A DNA stretch of 64,000 nucleotides. It comes from Rhodovulum kholense (lineage in GTDB: Bacteria > Pseudomonadota > Alphaproteobacteria > Rhodobacterales > Rhodobacteraceae). Of this stretch, positions 16,526 through 24,322 are shown in pieces (the stretch's first letter is position 1; each line of letters opens with the position of its first letter). The notes beneath the pieces were generated by a model. That model made no database searches. It was not told where the DNA came from and worked only from the letters and a program-made list of their open reading frames with translations. The stretch is from positions 1 to 64,000 of the forward strand of contig NZ_QAYC01000010.1 in assembly GCF_003053725.1 (NCBI RefSeq), read 5' to 3'. The position numbers and the translations under genes are program-made.

Positions 16526-17533
16526 TTGGCCACGGACAAGTCTCCCGAGGCCTTCCGGACCATCAGCGAGGTATCGACCTGGCTGGATACCCCGGCCCAT
16601 GTCCTGCGGTTCTGGGAAAGCCGGTTCACGCAGGTCAAGCCGGTCAAGCGGGCGGGCGGGCGGCGCTATTACCGCCCGGCCGACATGCTGTTGCTGGGCG
16701 GCATCAAGAAGCTCCTGCATGAAGACGGGATGACGATCCGCGGCGTGCAGAAGATCCTGCGCGAAGACGGGGTCAAACATGTCGCGGCGCTGTCGCAGCC
16801 GCTCGACGACGAGGAAACCGTCGATATCGCAGGCGCCTTCTCGGACACCGACGAGCCGGACACCGAAGCGCCGATGGCGCTCGATGCCCAGGCCGAGGTG
16901 GCCGAGGTGCTGCCGATGCGGCGGCGTCCGCCGCCCGAACCCGACGAGGCGATCCTGCCCGGGCTCGAACTGCGGCGCCCTGCGCCAACACCGGCCCCTG
17001 CACCGGCCCCAGCACCAGTCCCTGCACCGACCGCCGCGCCGGCAGGGCGCCCTGCCCCTCCACCCGACATCGCCGATGCCCCCTGGCCCCGGCAGGACCC
17101 GGACAGCGCCGCGGAGGACCTGGCCGAATCGGACGCCTGGGCCTCTCCGCCGCCGATGGCGGAGCCTCTGCCGCAACCGACCCGCGACCCCGAGCCCGCG
17201 GTCGAACCGGACCACGCCCCCGAGCCGGAGGCCCCGATCGACCTCGCGCCTGCCGAGTCCGACTGGCCCGCCGACGCCGCCGACACGCCGGAACCGGCGC
17301 CCGAACCGGAACCGGAACCGGACCCCGAGCCGCAACCGCTTGGGACCGATCTGCCCGTCGCGGACCCCGAAGACGACGATCCCGCCTACGCGGCGTCAGG
17401 CCTGCCCGCCCGCAGCCAGCTGCTGCAACCGGGGCTGCGGCGCCATCTTGCCGCCGATCCCGAGGCCGCTCGCGGTGCCGTTGACCGGCTGAACGACGTC
17501 GCCCGGAGGATCGAGGCCGTCTCGCAGGACTGA
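16526..17533 (+). CDS. MerR-family regulator with long Pro-rich tail
   Basis: A 335-residue protein. Residues 10-85 form a MerR-type winged helix ([20 protein letters not shown], then [17 protein letters not shown]). The remaining 220 residues are low-complexity: runs of Ala-Pro repeats around 155-175 and Pro/Glu repeats around 255-275, likely disordered. No metal-binding cysteines follow the helix-turn-helix, so a metal sensor is unlikely. Start is a TTG, as no ATG precedes the domain. Family members sit downstream of ihfA in many alphaproteobacteria; the regulated genes are unknown. Confidence 0.75.
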   Translation: MATDKSPEAFRTISEVSTWLDTPAHVLRFWESRFTQVKPVKRAGGRRYYRPADMLLLGGIKKLLHEDGMTIRGVQKILREDGVKHVAALSQPLDDEETVDIAGAFSDTDEPDTEAPMALDAQAEVAEVLPMRRRPPPEPDEAILPGLELRRPAPTPAPAPAPAPVPAPTAAPAGRPAPPPDIADAPWPRQDPDSAAEDLAESDAWASPPPMAEPLPQPTRDPEPAVEPDHAPEPEAPIDLAPAESDWPADAADTPEPAPEPEPEPDPEPQPLGTDLPVADPEDDDPAYAASGLPARSQLLQPGLRRHLAADPEAARGAVDRLNDVARRIEAVSQD

Positions 17534-17598
17534 CGGCGCTTTCGGGCGGGATTTCTGTCTTGCCCCCGCCGTCAGACATGCTAAGAAGCGCCCCACGT

Positions 17599-17674
17599 CG
17601 GGCTATAGCGCAGGTGGTAGCGCGTCCGTCTGGGGGGCGGAAGGTCGCAGGTTCAAGTCCTGCTAGCCCGACCA
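17599..17674 (+). tRNA. tRNA-Pro (GGG anticodon)
   Basis: Full cloverleaf with encoded CCA. The acceptor stem is CGGGCTA/TAGCCCG, the D-arm GCGC-CGCG, the anticodon stem TCCGT/GCGGA enclosing the loop CTGGGGG (anticodon GGG), and the T-arm GCAGG-TTCAAGT-CCTGC. It decodes CCC, a favoured proline codon in this GC-rich genome. It has its own terminator just downstream. Confidence 0.93.
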
Positions 17675-17684
17675 ATTCCCCCAT

Positions 17685-17722
17685 CCGCCCGCGCCCTTCG
17701 GGGTCGCGGGCGGTTGTGTTTT
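17685..17722 (+). terminator. Rho-independent terminator after tRNA-Pro
   Basis: Stem CCGCCCGCG/CGCGGGCGG with an inner CCC-TTCG-GGG hairpin, followed by TTGTGTTTT. One of the few terminators here with a T-rich tail. Confidence 0.8.
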
Positions 17723-17754
17723 CGGGGCCCCGCGCCGGGCCGAGGGAGGGATCC

Positions 17755-18837
17755 ATGACCGCACCCGGCGTGCTGCCCGCACAGGAAATCCGCCATCTGA
17801 TCGAGACCGGCGCCATCGGCCTTTCGGCCCCGCCCGATGCGGGCCAGGTCCAGCCCGCCTCGCTCGATCTCCGGCTCGGCGACCGTGCCTACCGGGTGCG
17901 CGCCTCGTTTCTGGCGGGCGAAGGCCGCAAGGTGGCCGACCGGATCGCCGATTTCGGGATGCATGAAATCGACCTCAGCCAGGGCGCGGTCCTCGAAAAG
18001 GGCTGCGTCTATGTCGTGCCGCTGATGGAGCGCCTCGCCCTGCCCCCGGGTATCCAGGCGGTCGCCAATGCCAAAAGCTCGACCGGGCGGCTCGATCTGC
18101 TGACGCGCACGATCACCGATGGCGGGGTCGAGTTCGACCGGATTCGCGCAGGCTATCGCGGCCCGCTTTACGCCGAGATCTGCCCGCGTTCTTTCTCGGT
18201 GCTGGTCCGGCCCGGCCAGCGGCTGAACCAGATCCGCTTTCGCGCGGGCCAGGCCGTGCTGTCCGACGACGAACTGCGCGCGCTTGATGCCGAGGCGCGT
18301 CTGGTGACCGGCGGCCCCGCCGTGATCGACGAGGGCCTGGGCTTTTCGGTCGATCTGCGGCCCGCCGGGGACGGCCTTGTCGGCTATCGCGCCAAGCCCC
18401 ATTCCGGCGTCGTCGATCTCGACGGCATCGGCGCCCATGATCCCGCCGAGTTCTGGGAGGAGATTCGCTCGACCTCGGGCCGGATCATCCTCGATCCGGG
18501 CGCCTTCTATATCCTCGTCAGCCGCGAGGCGGTGCATATCCCGCCCGATTACGCCGCCGAGATGGCGCCCTATCTGGCCATGGTGGGTGAATTCCGGGTG
18601 CATTACGCGGGTTTCTTCGATCCGGGCTTCGGCCATGACGCGGCCGGCGGCGCGGGCTCGCGCGGCGTGCTGGAGGTGCGCTGCCACGAAGCGCCCTTCG
18701 TGCTGGAACATGGCCAGATCGTCGGCCGCCTCGTCTATGAACGGATGTCGGCCCGGCCCGACGCGCTGTACGGCCAGGGCATCGCGTCGAACTATCAGGG
18801 CCAGGGGCTGAAGCTGTCCAAGCATTTCCGGATGTAG
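17755..18837 (+). CDS. dcd: 2'-deoxycytidine 5'-triphosphate deaminase
   Basis: Deaminates dCTP to dUTP for thymidylate synthesis. The 360-residue length marks the long, two-domain form found in alphaproteobacteria. The N-terminal half has QPASLDLRLGDRAYRVRASF (substrate region) and VANAKSSTGRLDLLTRTITD, the conserved KSS-GR active-site block. The C-terminal half repeats the dUTPase-like fold (DPGAFYILVSREAVHIPPDY). The ATG at 17755 follows GAGGGAGG. It is a single gene between tRNA-Pro and the nif cluster. Confidence 0.88.
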   Translation: MTAPGVLPAQEIRHLIETGAIGLSAPPDAGQVQPASLDLRLGDRAYRVRASFLAGEGRKVADRIADFGMHEIDLSQGAVLEKGCVYVVPLMERLALPPGIQAVANAKSSTGRLDLLTRTITDGGVEFDRIRAGYRGPLYAEICPRSFSVLVRPGQRLNQIRFRAGQAVLSDDELRALDAEARLVTGGPAVIDEGLGFSVDLRPAGDGLVGYRAKPHSGVVDLDGIGAHDPAEFWEEIRSTSGRIILDPGAFYILVSREAVHIPPDYAAEMAPYLAMVGEFRVHYAGFFDPGFGHDAAGGAGSRGVLEVRCHEAPFVLEHGQIVGRLVYERMSARPDALYGQGIASNYQGQGLKLSKHFRM

Positions 18838-18843
18838 GGGTCG

Positions 18844-18859
18844 TGTCGGAGACCCGACA
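18844..18859 (+). promoter_or_regulatory. NifA upstream activator site for nifE
   Basis: TGTCGGAGACCCGACA is an exact TGT-N10-ACA, the NifA binding consensus, and is also a near-perfect palindrome. It lies 109 bases upstream of the -24 element of the nifE promoter, within the normal distance for looping activation. Confidence 0.75.
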
Positions 18860-18889
18860 AAACCCGACGCTTCCCCTCCGACACGCTTC

Positions 18890-18910
18890 TTCTTCTTGGC
18901 CCAAATACCC
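18890..18910 (+). repeat. TTCTTCTTGGC-AAATACCC repeat, copy 1
   Basis: Twenty-one-base element TTCTTCTTGGCCCAAATACC plus C between the NifA site and the nifE promoter. Two more copies, in opposite orientations, are at 23674-23694 and 23711-23731. Elements of this kind are frequent between genes of Rhodobacteraceae as far as I know. Confidence 0.65.
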
Positions 18911-18967
18911 GATGCACGCCCTCGGGCACCCTTGAAACGCTGGTCTTTCGCGCCCCCGGTCCAATCC

Positions 18968-18983
18968 TGGCACGCTTCCTGCT
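18968..18983 (+). promoter_or_regulatory. Sigma-54 promoter of nifE operon
   Basis: TGGCACGCTTCCTGCT matches the RpoN consensus TGGCACG-N4-TTGCW with one mismatch. It ends 28 bases before the nifE start codon and has a NifA site upstream. Confidence 0.85.
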
Positions 18984-19011
18984 TCATCCCCCATGAAGCA
19001 GGGAGACCCGG

Positions 19012-20487
19012 ATGTCCGACGCGCTCAAGCAAACCGTGCAGGAAGCCTTCAACGAGCCCGGCTGCGCCACCAACCGCGCCAAGTCGGCCGAGGCCCGCAA
19101 GAAGGGCTGCGCCAAGCCGCTGACCCCGGGGGCCGCGGCGGGCGGCTGCGCCTTCGACGGCGCCATGATCACCCTGCAACCCATCGTCGATGTCGCCCAT
19201 CTGGTTCATGCCCCGCTGGCCTGCGGCGGCAATTCCTGGGACAATCGCGGCTCGGCCTCGTCGGGCTCGATGCTGTACAAGACCGGCTTCACCACCGATC
19301 TCAGCGAACTCGACATCGTCATGGGCAAGGGCGAGAAGAAGCTCTATGCCGCGATCCGCGAAATCGTCGAAAAGCACGCCCCGCCCGCCGTCTTCGTCTA
19401 TGCGACCTGCGTGACCTCGATGATCGGCGACGATATCGCGGCGGTCTGCAAGGCCGCGACAGAAGCCTTCGGCACGCCCGCGATCCCGGTCGACGTGCCG
19501 GGCTATGCCGGGTCCAAGAACCTCGGCTGCAAGCTCGCGGGCGAGATGATGTATCGCCATGTGATCGGCACCATCGAGCCCGAGCGCAGCACCGAGTGCG
19601 ACATCAACATTATCGGTGATTACAACCTCAACGGCGAGCTCTGGCAGATCAAGCCGCTGCTCGACCGGCTTGGCATCCGCATCCTCGGGTCTCTGGCGGC
19701 CGATGCGCGTTACCGGCAGGTCGCGGTGATGCACCGGGCGCGCGTGACGATGCTGGTCTGTTCGCATGCGCTGATCGGGCTCGCGCGCAAGATGGAGGAA
19801 ACCTGGGGCATCCCGTTCTTCGAGGGGTCCTTTTACGGCATTTCCGATACCTCCGAGTCGCTTCGGACCATGTGCCGGATGCTGGTCGAACGCGGCGCAC
19901 CTGCCGATCTGATCGACCGCTGCGAGGCGCTGATCGCCGAGGAAGAGGCCAAGGCCCGGGCCGCGCTGGCACCGTACCGGCCGCGCGTCGAAGGCCGGCG
20001 GGTGCTGCTTTACACCGGCGGGCACAAAAGCTGGTCGGTGGTCTCGGCGCTGCAGGAACTGGGGATCGAGGTCGTCGGCACCTCGGTGCGCAAGGCCACC
20101 GAAAACGACAAGGCCCGCGTCGTCCAGATCATGGGCGACGAAACCCACATGTACGAGAACATGGCGCCGAAAGAGATGTACGCGACGCTCAAGGCCGCCA
20201 AGGCCGACATCCTGATGTCGGGCGCGCGCAGCCAGTTCGTGGCGCTGAAGGCGCGCACGCCCTGGATCGACGTGAACCAGGAAAAGCACGAACCCTATGC
20301 CGGCTACATGGGCATGGTGGATCTGGTCCGCGCCATCGACCGGTCGGTCAACAATCCCGTCTGGGAAGATGTTCGCCGCCCCGCCCCCTGGGACGACCCG
20401 CGCCCCGCGACCGGGCTTCGCCTTGCCACCCAAGCCGACCCGGCCCCGGGTCCCGTCAATGACCCAAAAGAGTTCGAGGACTGCTGA
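19012..20487 (+). CDS. nifE: Nitrogenase FeMo-cofactor scaffold NifE
   Basis: NifE and NifN form the NifEN complex on which the FeMo-cofactor precursor is completed. The 491-residue protein resembles NifD: an N-terminal Cys-containing stretch with GCAKPLTPGAAAGGCAFDGA, P-cluster-type ligand regions in PLACGGNSWDNRG and VYATCVTSMIGDD, and later LYTGGHKSWSVVSALQELGI. It opens the first nif operon, behind a NifA site and a sigma-54 promoter, and is followed by nifN one base after its stop. nifHDK are absent from the window. Confidence 0.96.
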   Translation: MSDALKQTVQEAFNEPGCATNRAKSAEARKKGCAKPLTPGAAAGGCAFDGAMITLQPIVDVAHLVHAPLACGGNSWDNRGSASSGSMLYKTGFTTDLSELDIVMGKGEKKLYAAIREIVEKHAPPAVFVYATCVTSMIGDDIAAVCKAATEAFGTPAIPVDVPGYAGSKNLGCKLAGEMMYRHVIGTIEPERSTECDINIIGDYNLNGELWQIKPLLDRLGIRILGSLAADARYRQVAVMHRARVTMLVCSHALIGLARKMEETWGIPFFEGSFYGISDTSESLRTMCRMLVERGAPADLIDRCEALIAEEEAKARAALAPYRPRVEGRRVLLYTGGHKSWSVVSALQELGIEVVGTSVRKATENDKARVVQIMGDETHMYENMAPKEMYATLKAAKADILMSGARSQFVALKARTPWIDVNQEKHEPYAGYMGMVDLVRAIDRSVNNPVWEDVRRPAPWDDPRPATGLRLATQADPAPGPVNDPKEFEDC

Positions 20488-20488
20488 G

Positions 20489-21883
20489 ATGGCCCGCCTC
20501 ACCCGGCCCCGCCGCGCCTTGTCGACCAACCCGCTGAAATCTAGCGCACCGCTGGGCGCCGCGATGGCCTATCTGGGCATCGAGGGCGCGGTGCCGCTGT
20601 TCCACGGCGCGCAGGGCTGCACCGCCTTTGCCATGGTCCATATGGTGCGCCATTTCAAGGAAGCGATCCCGCTGCAGACCACGGCGATGAACGAGGTCTC
20701 GACCATCCTCGGCGGCCCGGACCAGATCGAGGAGGCCATCGCCAATATCCGCAAGCGCGCCCATCCCCGCTTTATCGGCATCGCCTCGACCGCGCTGACC
20801 GAAACCCGCGGCGAGGACGTGCCGGGCGAGCTGCGCGAGATCCTGGCCCGGCGCAAGGATTTCGGCGATCTGAAGGTCGTCTATGCCTCGACCCCCGATT
20901 TCGAGGGCGCGATCGAGGATGGCTGGGCCGCCGCCGTCACCGCCATCGTCGAGGCGCTGGTGCCGGAACGCGACCCAGCGCACTCCGAGACGGTCGCGCG
21001 TCAGGTCAACGTGCTGCCCTCGGCCAACGTCACCCCGGCCGAAATCGAGGAAATCGACCGCCTGATCCGCGCCTTCGACCTGACCCCGATCTTCCTGCCC
21101 GATCTCTCGACCGCGCTTGACGGCCATCTGGCCGAGGACTGGTCGGGGCGCTCGCTGGGCGGGACCCGGCTTGACGCGATCCCGGCCATGGCGAAATCGG
21201 CCGCGACCTTCGCCATCGGCGAAAGCATGCAAGGCGCGGCGCGGCTTCTGGGCCAGCGCGGCCATATGGAGGTGCAGGTCTTTCCGTCGCTGACCGGGCT
21301 GCGCGCCGTCGACAGCTTCGTCCATGCGCTGATGGCGCTGGCGGGGACCGCCGATGCGCCCGACGCGATCAAGCGCGACCGCGCCCGGCTGCAGGATGCG
21401 ATGCTGGATGCGCATTTCCAGACCGGGGGCCTGCGCTATGCCATCGCCGCCGATCCCGACCTCGCCTATGCGCTGAGCTCGGCGCTTGCGGGCATGGGCG
21501 CCGAGGCGGTGGCCGTCGTCACCACCTCGGGCGCCAATCCCATCGTCGAGCTGATCCCGGCCGAAGAGGCCGTTCTGGGCGATCTCGGCGATCTCGAGGC
21601 CGGGGCGCGCAAGGGCGAGGCGAGCCTTCTGATCAGCCATGCCCATGGCCGCCACGCGGCCCAGGCGCTGGGCCTGCCGCTGGTGCGCGCGGGCTTTCCC
21701 ATCAACGACCGGCTCGGCGCGCAGGACATCTGCCGGGTCGGCTATCGCGGCACCCGCGCCTTCCTCTTCGAGGTGGCCAATGCGGTGCTGGCCCATCCGC
21801 ATGCTGCGCGCCCCGAGGATTTCGGCGCCGCCCCCATCGACCCGGAGTTCGACCATGACCGCCCGCAGACTGCGCCTCATTGA
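20489..21883 (+). CDS. nifN: Nitrogenase cofactor assembly NifN
   Basis: Partner of NifE in cofactor maturation, NifK-like. The 464-residue protein has VPLFHGAQGCTAFAMVHMVR, the IASTALTETRGEDV segment, and ends with a VGYRGTRAFLFEVANAVL helix typical of the family. The ATG at 20489 follows the nifE stop by one base, giving tight coupling; a frame extension upstream lies inside nifE and was rejected. The end overlaps nifX by 29 bases. Confidence 0.95.
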   Translation: MARLTRPRRALSTNPLKSSAPLGAAMAYLGIEGAVPLFHGAQGCTAFAMVHMVRHFKEAIPLQTTAMNEVSTILGGPDQIEEAIANIRKRAHPRFIGIASTALTETRGEDVPGELREILARRKDFGDLKVVYASTPDFEGAIEDGWAAAVTAIVEALVPERDPAHSETVARQVNVLPSANVTPAEIEEIDRLIRAFDLTPIFLPDLSTALDGHLAEDWSGRSLGGTRLDAIPAMAKSAATFAIGESMQGAARLLGQRGHMEVQVFPSLTGLRAVDSFVHALMALAGTADAPDAIKRDRARLQDAMLDAHFQTGGLRYAIAADPDLAYALSSALAGMGAEAVAVVTTSGANPIVELIPAEEAVLGDLGDLEAGARKGEASLLISHAHGRHAAQALGLPLVRAGFPINDRLGAQDICRVGYRGTRAFLFEVANAVLAHPHAARPEDFGAAPIDPEFDHDRPQTAPH

Positions 21884-22340
21884 GCCGGAGACAGACATGA
21901 CCGACAGCGAAATCCCGCTGAAAATCGCCATTGCGACCAACGATATGGAGCGTCTCGACGCGCATTTCGGATCGGCCGCGAAATTCGCCATCTACGAGGT
22001 GACGACCGCGTCGTCGCGCCTGGTCGAGGTGCTGGAATTCGACACCGTGACCGACCAGAAGGGCGGCCATGACAATCTTGACGACCGGATCACCCCCAAG
22101 GTCGAGGCCCTGACCGGCTGCGCGCTGCTGTTCGTGCTGGCGATCGGCGGGCCGTCGGCCGCCAAGGTGGTGCGCGCGGGCATCCACCCGATCAAGCGCA
22201 AGGACCCCGAGCCCATCGCCGAGGTCATCGCCCAGACCCAGACCATGCTGAAAGGCTCGCCCCCGCCCTTCCTGCGCAAGGTGCTGGGCCGGCCGCAGAC
22301 CGATTTCGCCTCCGATTATGCCGAGGATTACAGCGAATGA
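21855..22340 (+). CDS. nifX: Nitrogen fixation protein NifX
   Basis: Small carrier of NifB-cofactor or its precursor to NifEN. The 161-residue protein has the dinitrogenase-iron-molybdenum-cofactor binding fold: LKIAIATNDMERLDAHFGSA, then FAIYEVTT, and LIAIGGPSAAKVVRAGIHPIK-like sequence (here LFVLAIGGPSAAKVV). I chose the ATG at 21855, reading MTARRLRLIEP, because many NifX proteins start with this R-RLRL segment; the ATG at 21897 is possible. It overlaps nifN by 29 bases and the next gene by four. Confidence 0.9.
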   Translation: MTARRLRLIEPETDMTDSEIPLKIAIATNDMERLDAHFGSAAKFAIYEVTTASSRLVEVLEFDTVTDQKGGHDNLDDRITPKVEALTGCALLFVLAIGGPSAAKVVRAGIHPIKRKDPEPIAEVIAQTQTMLKGSPPPFLRKVLGRPQTDFASDYAEDYSE

Positions 22341-22810
22341 GCAGCGAGGCCGACACCCTGCCCCGCGGCGGCGCGCTGCCGACCAGCGAATACCTGACCC
22401 AGCTGATCGCGGTGATCCGCGCCGAGGACACCCATGGCAGCTGGGACGGCAAGCCCGATGCCGAGATCCTGGCCGATTTCATCGTGACCAAGGAAGAACG
22501 CCGCGAAATCCCGATCATCTGCGACCCCGACCCCGACGTGCTATGGCGGGTCGAGCGGTTCTACGACGCGGTCGCCCTTCTTCTGGAACGCCGGACCGGC
22601 GCCCAGGCCGCGCAGATGTCGCGGATCACCCATGAGGGCTTCGGGCGGATCGTGCTGATCTCGGGGCGGCTCGTCGTGCTCTCGAAACATGTGCGCGACA
22701 TCCACCGCTTCGGCTTCGAGACCTTCGCCAGGCTGGCCGAAACCGGCGAGCAGCTGACGGCGGACGCGGCCGACATGGTGGCGCGCTTCCCCGAGGCCGC
22801 CCGGGCCTGA
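22337..22810 (+). CDS. NifX-associated protein (DUF269)
   Basis: A 157-residue protein of the DUF269 family, found directly after nifX in most proteobacterial nif clusters; role unknown but linked to molybdenum nitrogenase. Visible features are the N-terminal YLTQLIAVIRAEDTHGSWDG and the C-terminal GFGRIVLISGRLVVLSKHVRDIHRFGF. It is coupled to nifX by an ATGA overlap. No metal ligand motif is evident. Confidence 0.88.
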   Translation: MSSEADTLPRGGALPTSEYLTQLIAVIRAEDTHGSWDGKPDAEILADFIVTKEERREIPIICDPDPDVLWRVERFYDAVALLLERRTGAQAAQMSRITHEGFGRIVLISGRLVVLSKHVRDIHRFGFETFARLAETGEQLTADAADMVARFPEAARA

Positions 22811-22900
22811 AGGCCGCGGCCGCAGGGTCCAGCCCACCGTGGTGCCCGGCCCCGGCCGGGCCCGTGTTCCGTTTTCGTCCCATCATCCCGAGGACAGCCG

Positions 22901-23110
22901 ATGAGCCTTGAAGAGCTTGAAGCGAAAGTCAGGAAACTGTCGATGCGCGCCACCAACGCCAAGATGAACCTGCACGATCTGGCCGAGGAGCTTCCCGTCG
23001 ACTGGCAGCGCATCCCCGAGGTCGCCGCCGAAACCCATCAGGTCTTCAAGGACCTGGAAGATGCACGCAACGCATTGAAAGCGGCCCGGAACGCCGCAGA
23101 GGAGGCCTGA
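22901..23110 (+). CDS. CCE_0567-family small nif protein (DUF683)
   Basis: A 69-residue helical protein, probably two antiparallel helices: MSLEELEAKVRKLSMRATNA then a LHDLAEELPVDW segment and a second coiled helix FKDLEDARNALKAARNAAEE. Cyanobacterial members bind metal. The position between DUF269 and fdxB is conserved in nif clusters. The ribosome-binding site GAGGACAG is nine bases ahead of the ATG. It is separated from fdxB by three bases. Confidence 0.87.
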   Translation: MSLEELEAKVRKLSMRATNAKMNLHDLAEELPVDWQRIPEVAAETHQVFKDLEDARNALKAARNAAEEA

Positions 23111-23113
23111 GCC

Positions 23114-23407
23114 ATGCCGATCACAGCCACGACCCGCGGCGGCACCGAATACATCCCCGAATTCCTGATGGCGATCGATCAGGGCAAATGCATCGGCTGC
23201 GGCCGCTGCTTCAAGGTCTGCGCCCGCAGCGTGCTGACCCTGAAGGGCGTCACCGACGAGGACGAGATCGTCGATCTCGACGACGAGGAATACGAGGACG
23301 AGATCGAGCGCAAGATCATGGTCATCGCCGATGGCGACGATTGCATCGGCTGCGGCGCCTGCGCCCGCGTCTGCCCCTCGGGCTGTCAGACCCACGCCCC
23401 GGCCTGA
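23114..23407 (+). CDS. fdxB: Nif-specific ferredoxin III
   Basis: Electron carrier of the nitrogen-fixation system, 97 residues. Two [4Fe-4S] motifs are present: [11 protein letters not shown] followed at a distance by a non-canonical partner, and [15 protein letters not shown] near the C-terminus. The stretch between is very acidic (DDEEYEDE), as in FdxB of Rhodobacter and Azotobacter. The GTEYIPEF N-terminal block is also typical. It is the last gene of the nifE operon, before an 11-base-pair hairpin. Confidence 0.92.
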   Translation: MPITATTRGGTEYIPEFLMAIDQGKCIGCGRCFKVCARSVLTLKGVTDEDEIVDLDDEEYEDEIERKIMVIADGDDCIGCGACARVCPSGCQTHAPA

Positions 23408-23440
23408 GCGGCCCGTCCCCACATCGACGACCGGCCCGGT

Positions 23441-23468
23441 GAGCCGGCTCCCGCACCGGAGCCGGCTC
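23441..23468 (+). terminator. Hairpin after fdxB
   Basis: Perfect 11-base stem GAGCCGGCTCC/GGAGCCGGCTC with loop CGCACC, 34 bases past the fdxB stop. No T run follows, but the position suits the end of the nifE operon. Confidence 0.7.
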
Positions 23469-23673
23469 GCCTCGTGTCGGGGGCCGGTGTGACCGGTCAG
23501 CCGGTCCGGTACCGATGGTTCGCACGGGACGATCCCGCAAGAGCCCGGCAGTCCCCATCGGCCTCAAACCTCGTGAACCAGCCCCCTCACGGCCGCCCGA
23601 AAAGGCAGGCCACGTCTTGCGCTCGGTATCAAACCATCTGGACCGCACCGGGGGCGCTGCCCCCGGACCCCCG

Positions 23674-23731
23674 GGGTATTTCGGCCAAGAAGAAGACGCG
23701 AAATGTTCCTTTCTTCTTGGCGCAAATACCC
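23674..23731. repeat. TTCTTCTTGG repeat, copies 2 and 3 as inverted pair
   Basis: GGGTATTTCGGCCAAGAAGA(A) at 23674-23694 and TTCTTCTTGGCGCAAATACC(C) at 23711-23731 are opposed copies of the element at 18890. Together they can fold into a long imperfect hairpin with a 16-base loop. They sit upstream of the iscA-nifU promoter. A GC-rich GGGGGCGCTGCCCCC hairpin lies just before. Confidence 0.7.
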
Positions 23732-23944
23732 TCCGCGCAGCGGCCGCGGCCCGCAGGGGCGCGGCCCGGCCCAAGGCCGGACAAGCGGGGCGAAAGCCCC
23801 GCGCAGGCCGGGCGCGGGAGCCTTCCCGGTTCTGACAATCTGCCGCAGCCCTCGTGTCGCATATCCGCCAAAGACCTCACCGACAAAGCCGACACTGTAA
23901 AGAACGGGGCAGGAAATCTCCTTGAAAGCAATGCCCTGAAGTCT

Positions 23945-23960
23945 TGGCACGCTCATTGCT
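23945..23960 (+). promoter_or_regulatory. Sigma-54 promoter of iscA-nifU operon
   Basis: TGGCACGCTCATTGCT is an exact match to TGGCACG-N4-TTGCW. It ends 38 bases before the iscA start. A one-mismatch NifA site lies about 75 bases upstream of it. Confidence 0.9.
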
Positions 23961-23998
23961 TAACTCCTGTCAGGGACCGAGACCGACAGGAGACAGCC

Positions 23999-24322
23999 AT
24001 GATCCAGATCACCGAAGCCGCCAGAGACGCCATGGCCAGCGCGATCGAGGGCGCGGGCCAGCCCATCGCGGGGCTGCGCCTGATGGTGCAATCGGGCGGC
24101 TGCGCCGGGCTGCAATATGCCATGGCGCTCGAGCTGACCCGCGAAGAGACCGATGCCGTGGTCGAGGCCGAAGGCGGGGTCACCGTGCTGATCGACCCCG
24201 ACAGCCAGGGCTATTTGCTCGGCACCACCATCGACTTCGTCTCCGGGCTCGAGGGCTCGGGCTTCGTCTTCGACAATCCCAACGCCAAAAGCGGCTGCGG
24301 CTGCGGCAAATCCTTCTGCTGA
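23999..24322 (+). CDS. iscA: Nif-linked A-type iron-sulfur carrier
   Basis: A-type scaffold or carrier for Fe-S clusters destined for nitrogenase (often called IscA-nif or NifIscA). The 107-residue protein keeps the three ligand cysteines of the family: Cys35 in SGGCAGLQY, and Cys100 and Cys102 in GCGCGKSFC. This matters because the adjacent NifU lacks scaffold cysteines. First gene of the second nif operon, behind a consensus sigma-54 promoter. Its TGA overlaps the nifU ATG by one base. Confidence 0.9.
   Translation: MIQITEAARDAMASAIEGAGQPIAGLRLMVQSGGCAGLQYAMALELTREETDAVVEAEGGVTVLIDPDSQGYLLGTTIDFVSGLEGSGFVFDNPNAKSGCGCGKSFC

Larger units (their letters stand above)
23408..23998 (+). other. 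Intergenic region between the two nif operons
   Basis: 591 bases without a gene. In order it holds the hairpin after fdxB, two opposed copies of the TTCTTCTTGG repeat, a partial NifA site TGTCGCATATCCGCCA at 23855-23870 (last half ACA changed to CCA), and a consensus sigma-54 promoter at 23945. Open frames here have random composition. Confidence 0.7.

Noticed and set aside
17599-17674. tRNA-Pro as an integration site for the nif region
   Set aside because: No duplicated tRNA 3' end and no integrase gene are visible within the window.
17653-20529. 958-codon minus-strand frame over dcd and nifE
   Set aside because: Covers a tRNA and two certain genes in antisense; no domain.
23441-23468. CRISPR-like repeat
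   Set aside because: A single hairpin, not a spaced array. No CRISPR array or cas gene was seen anywhere in the window.
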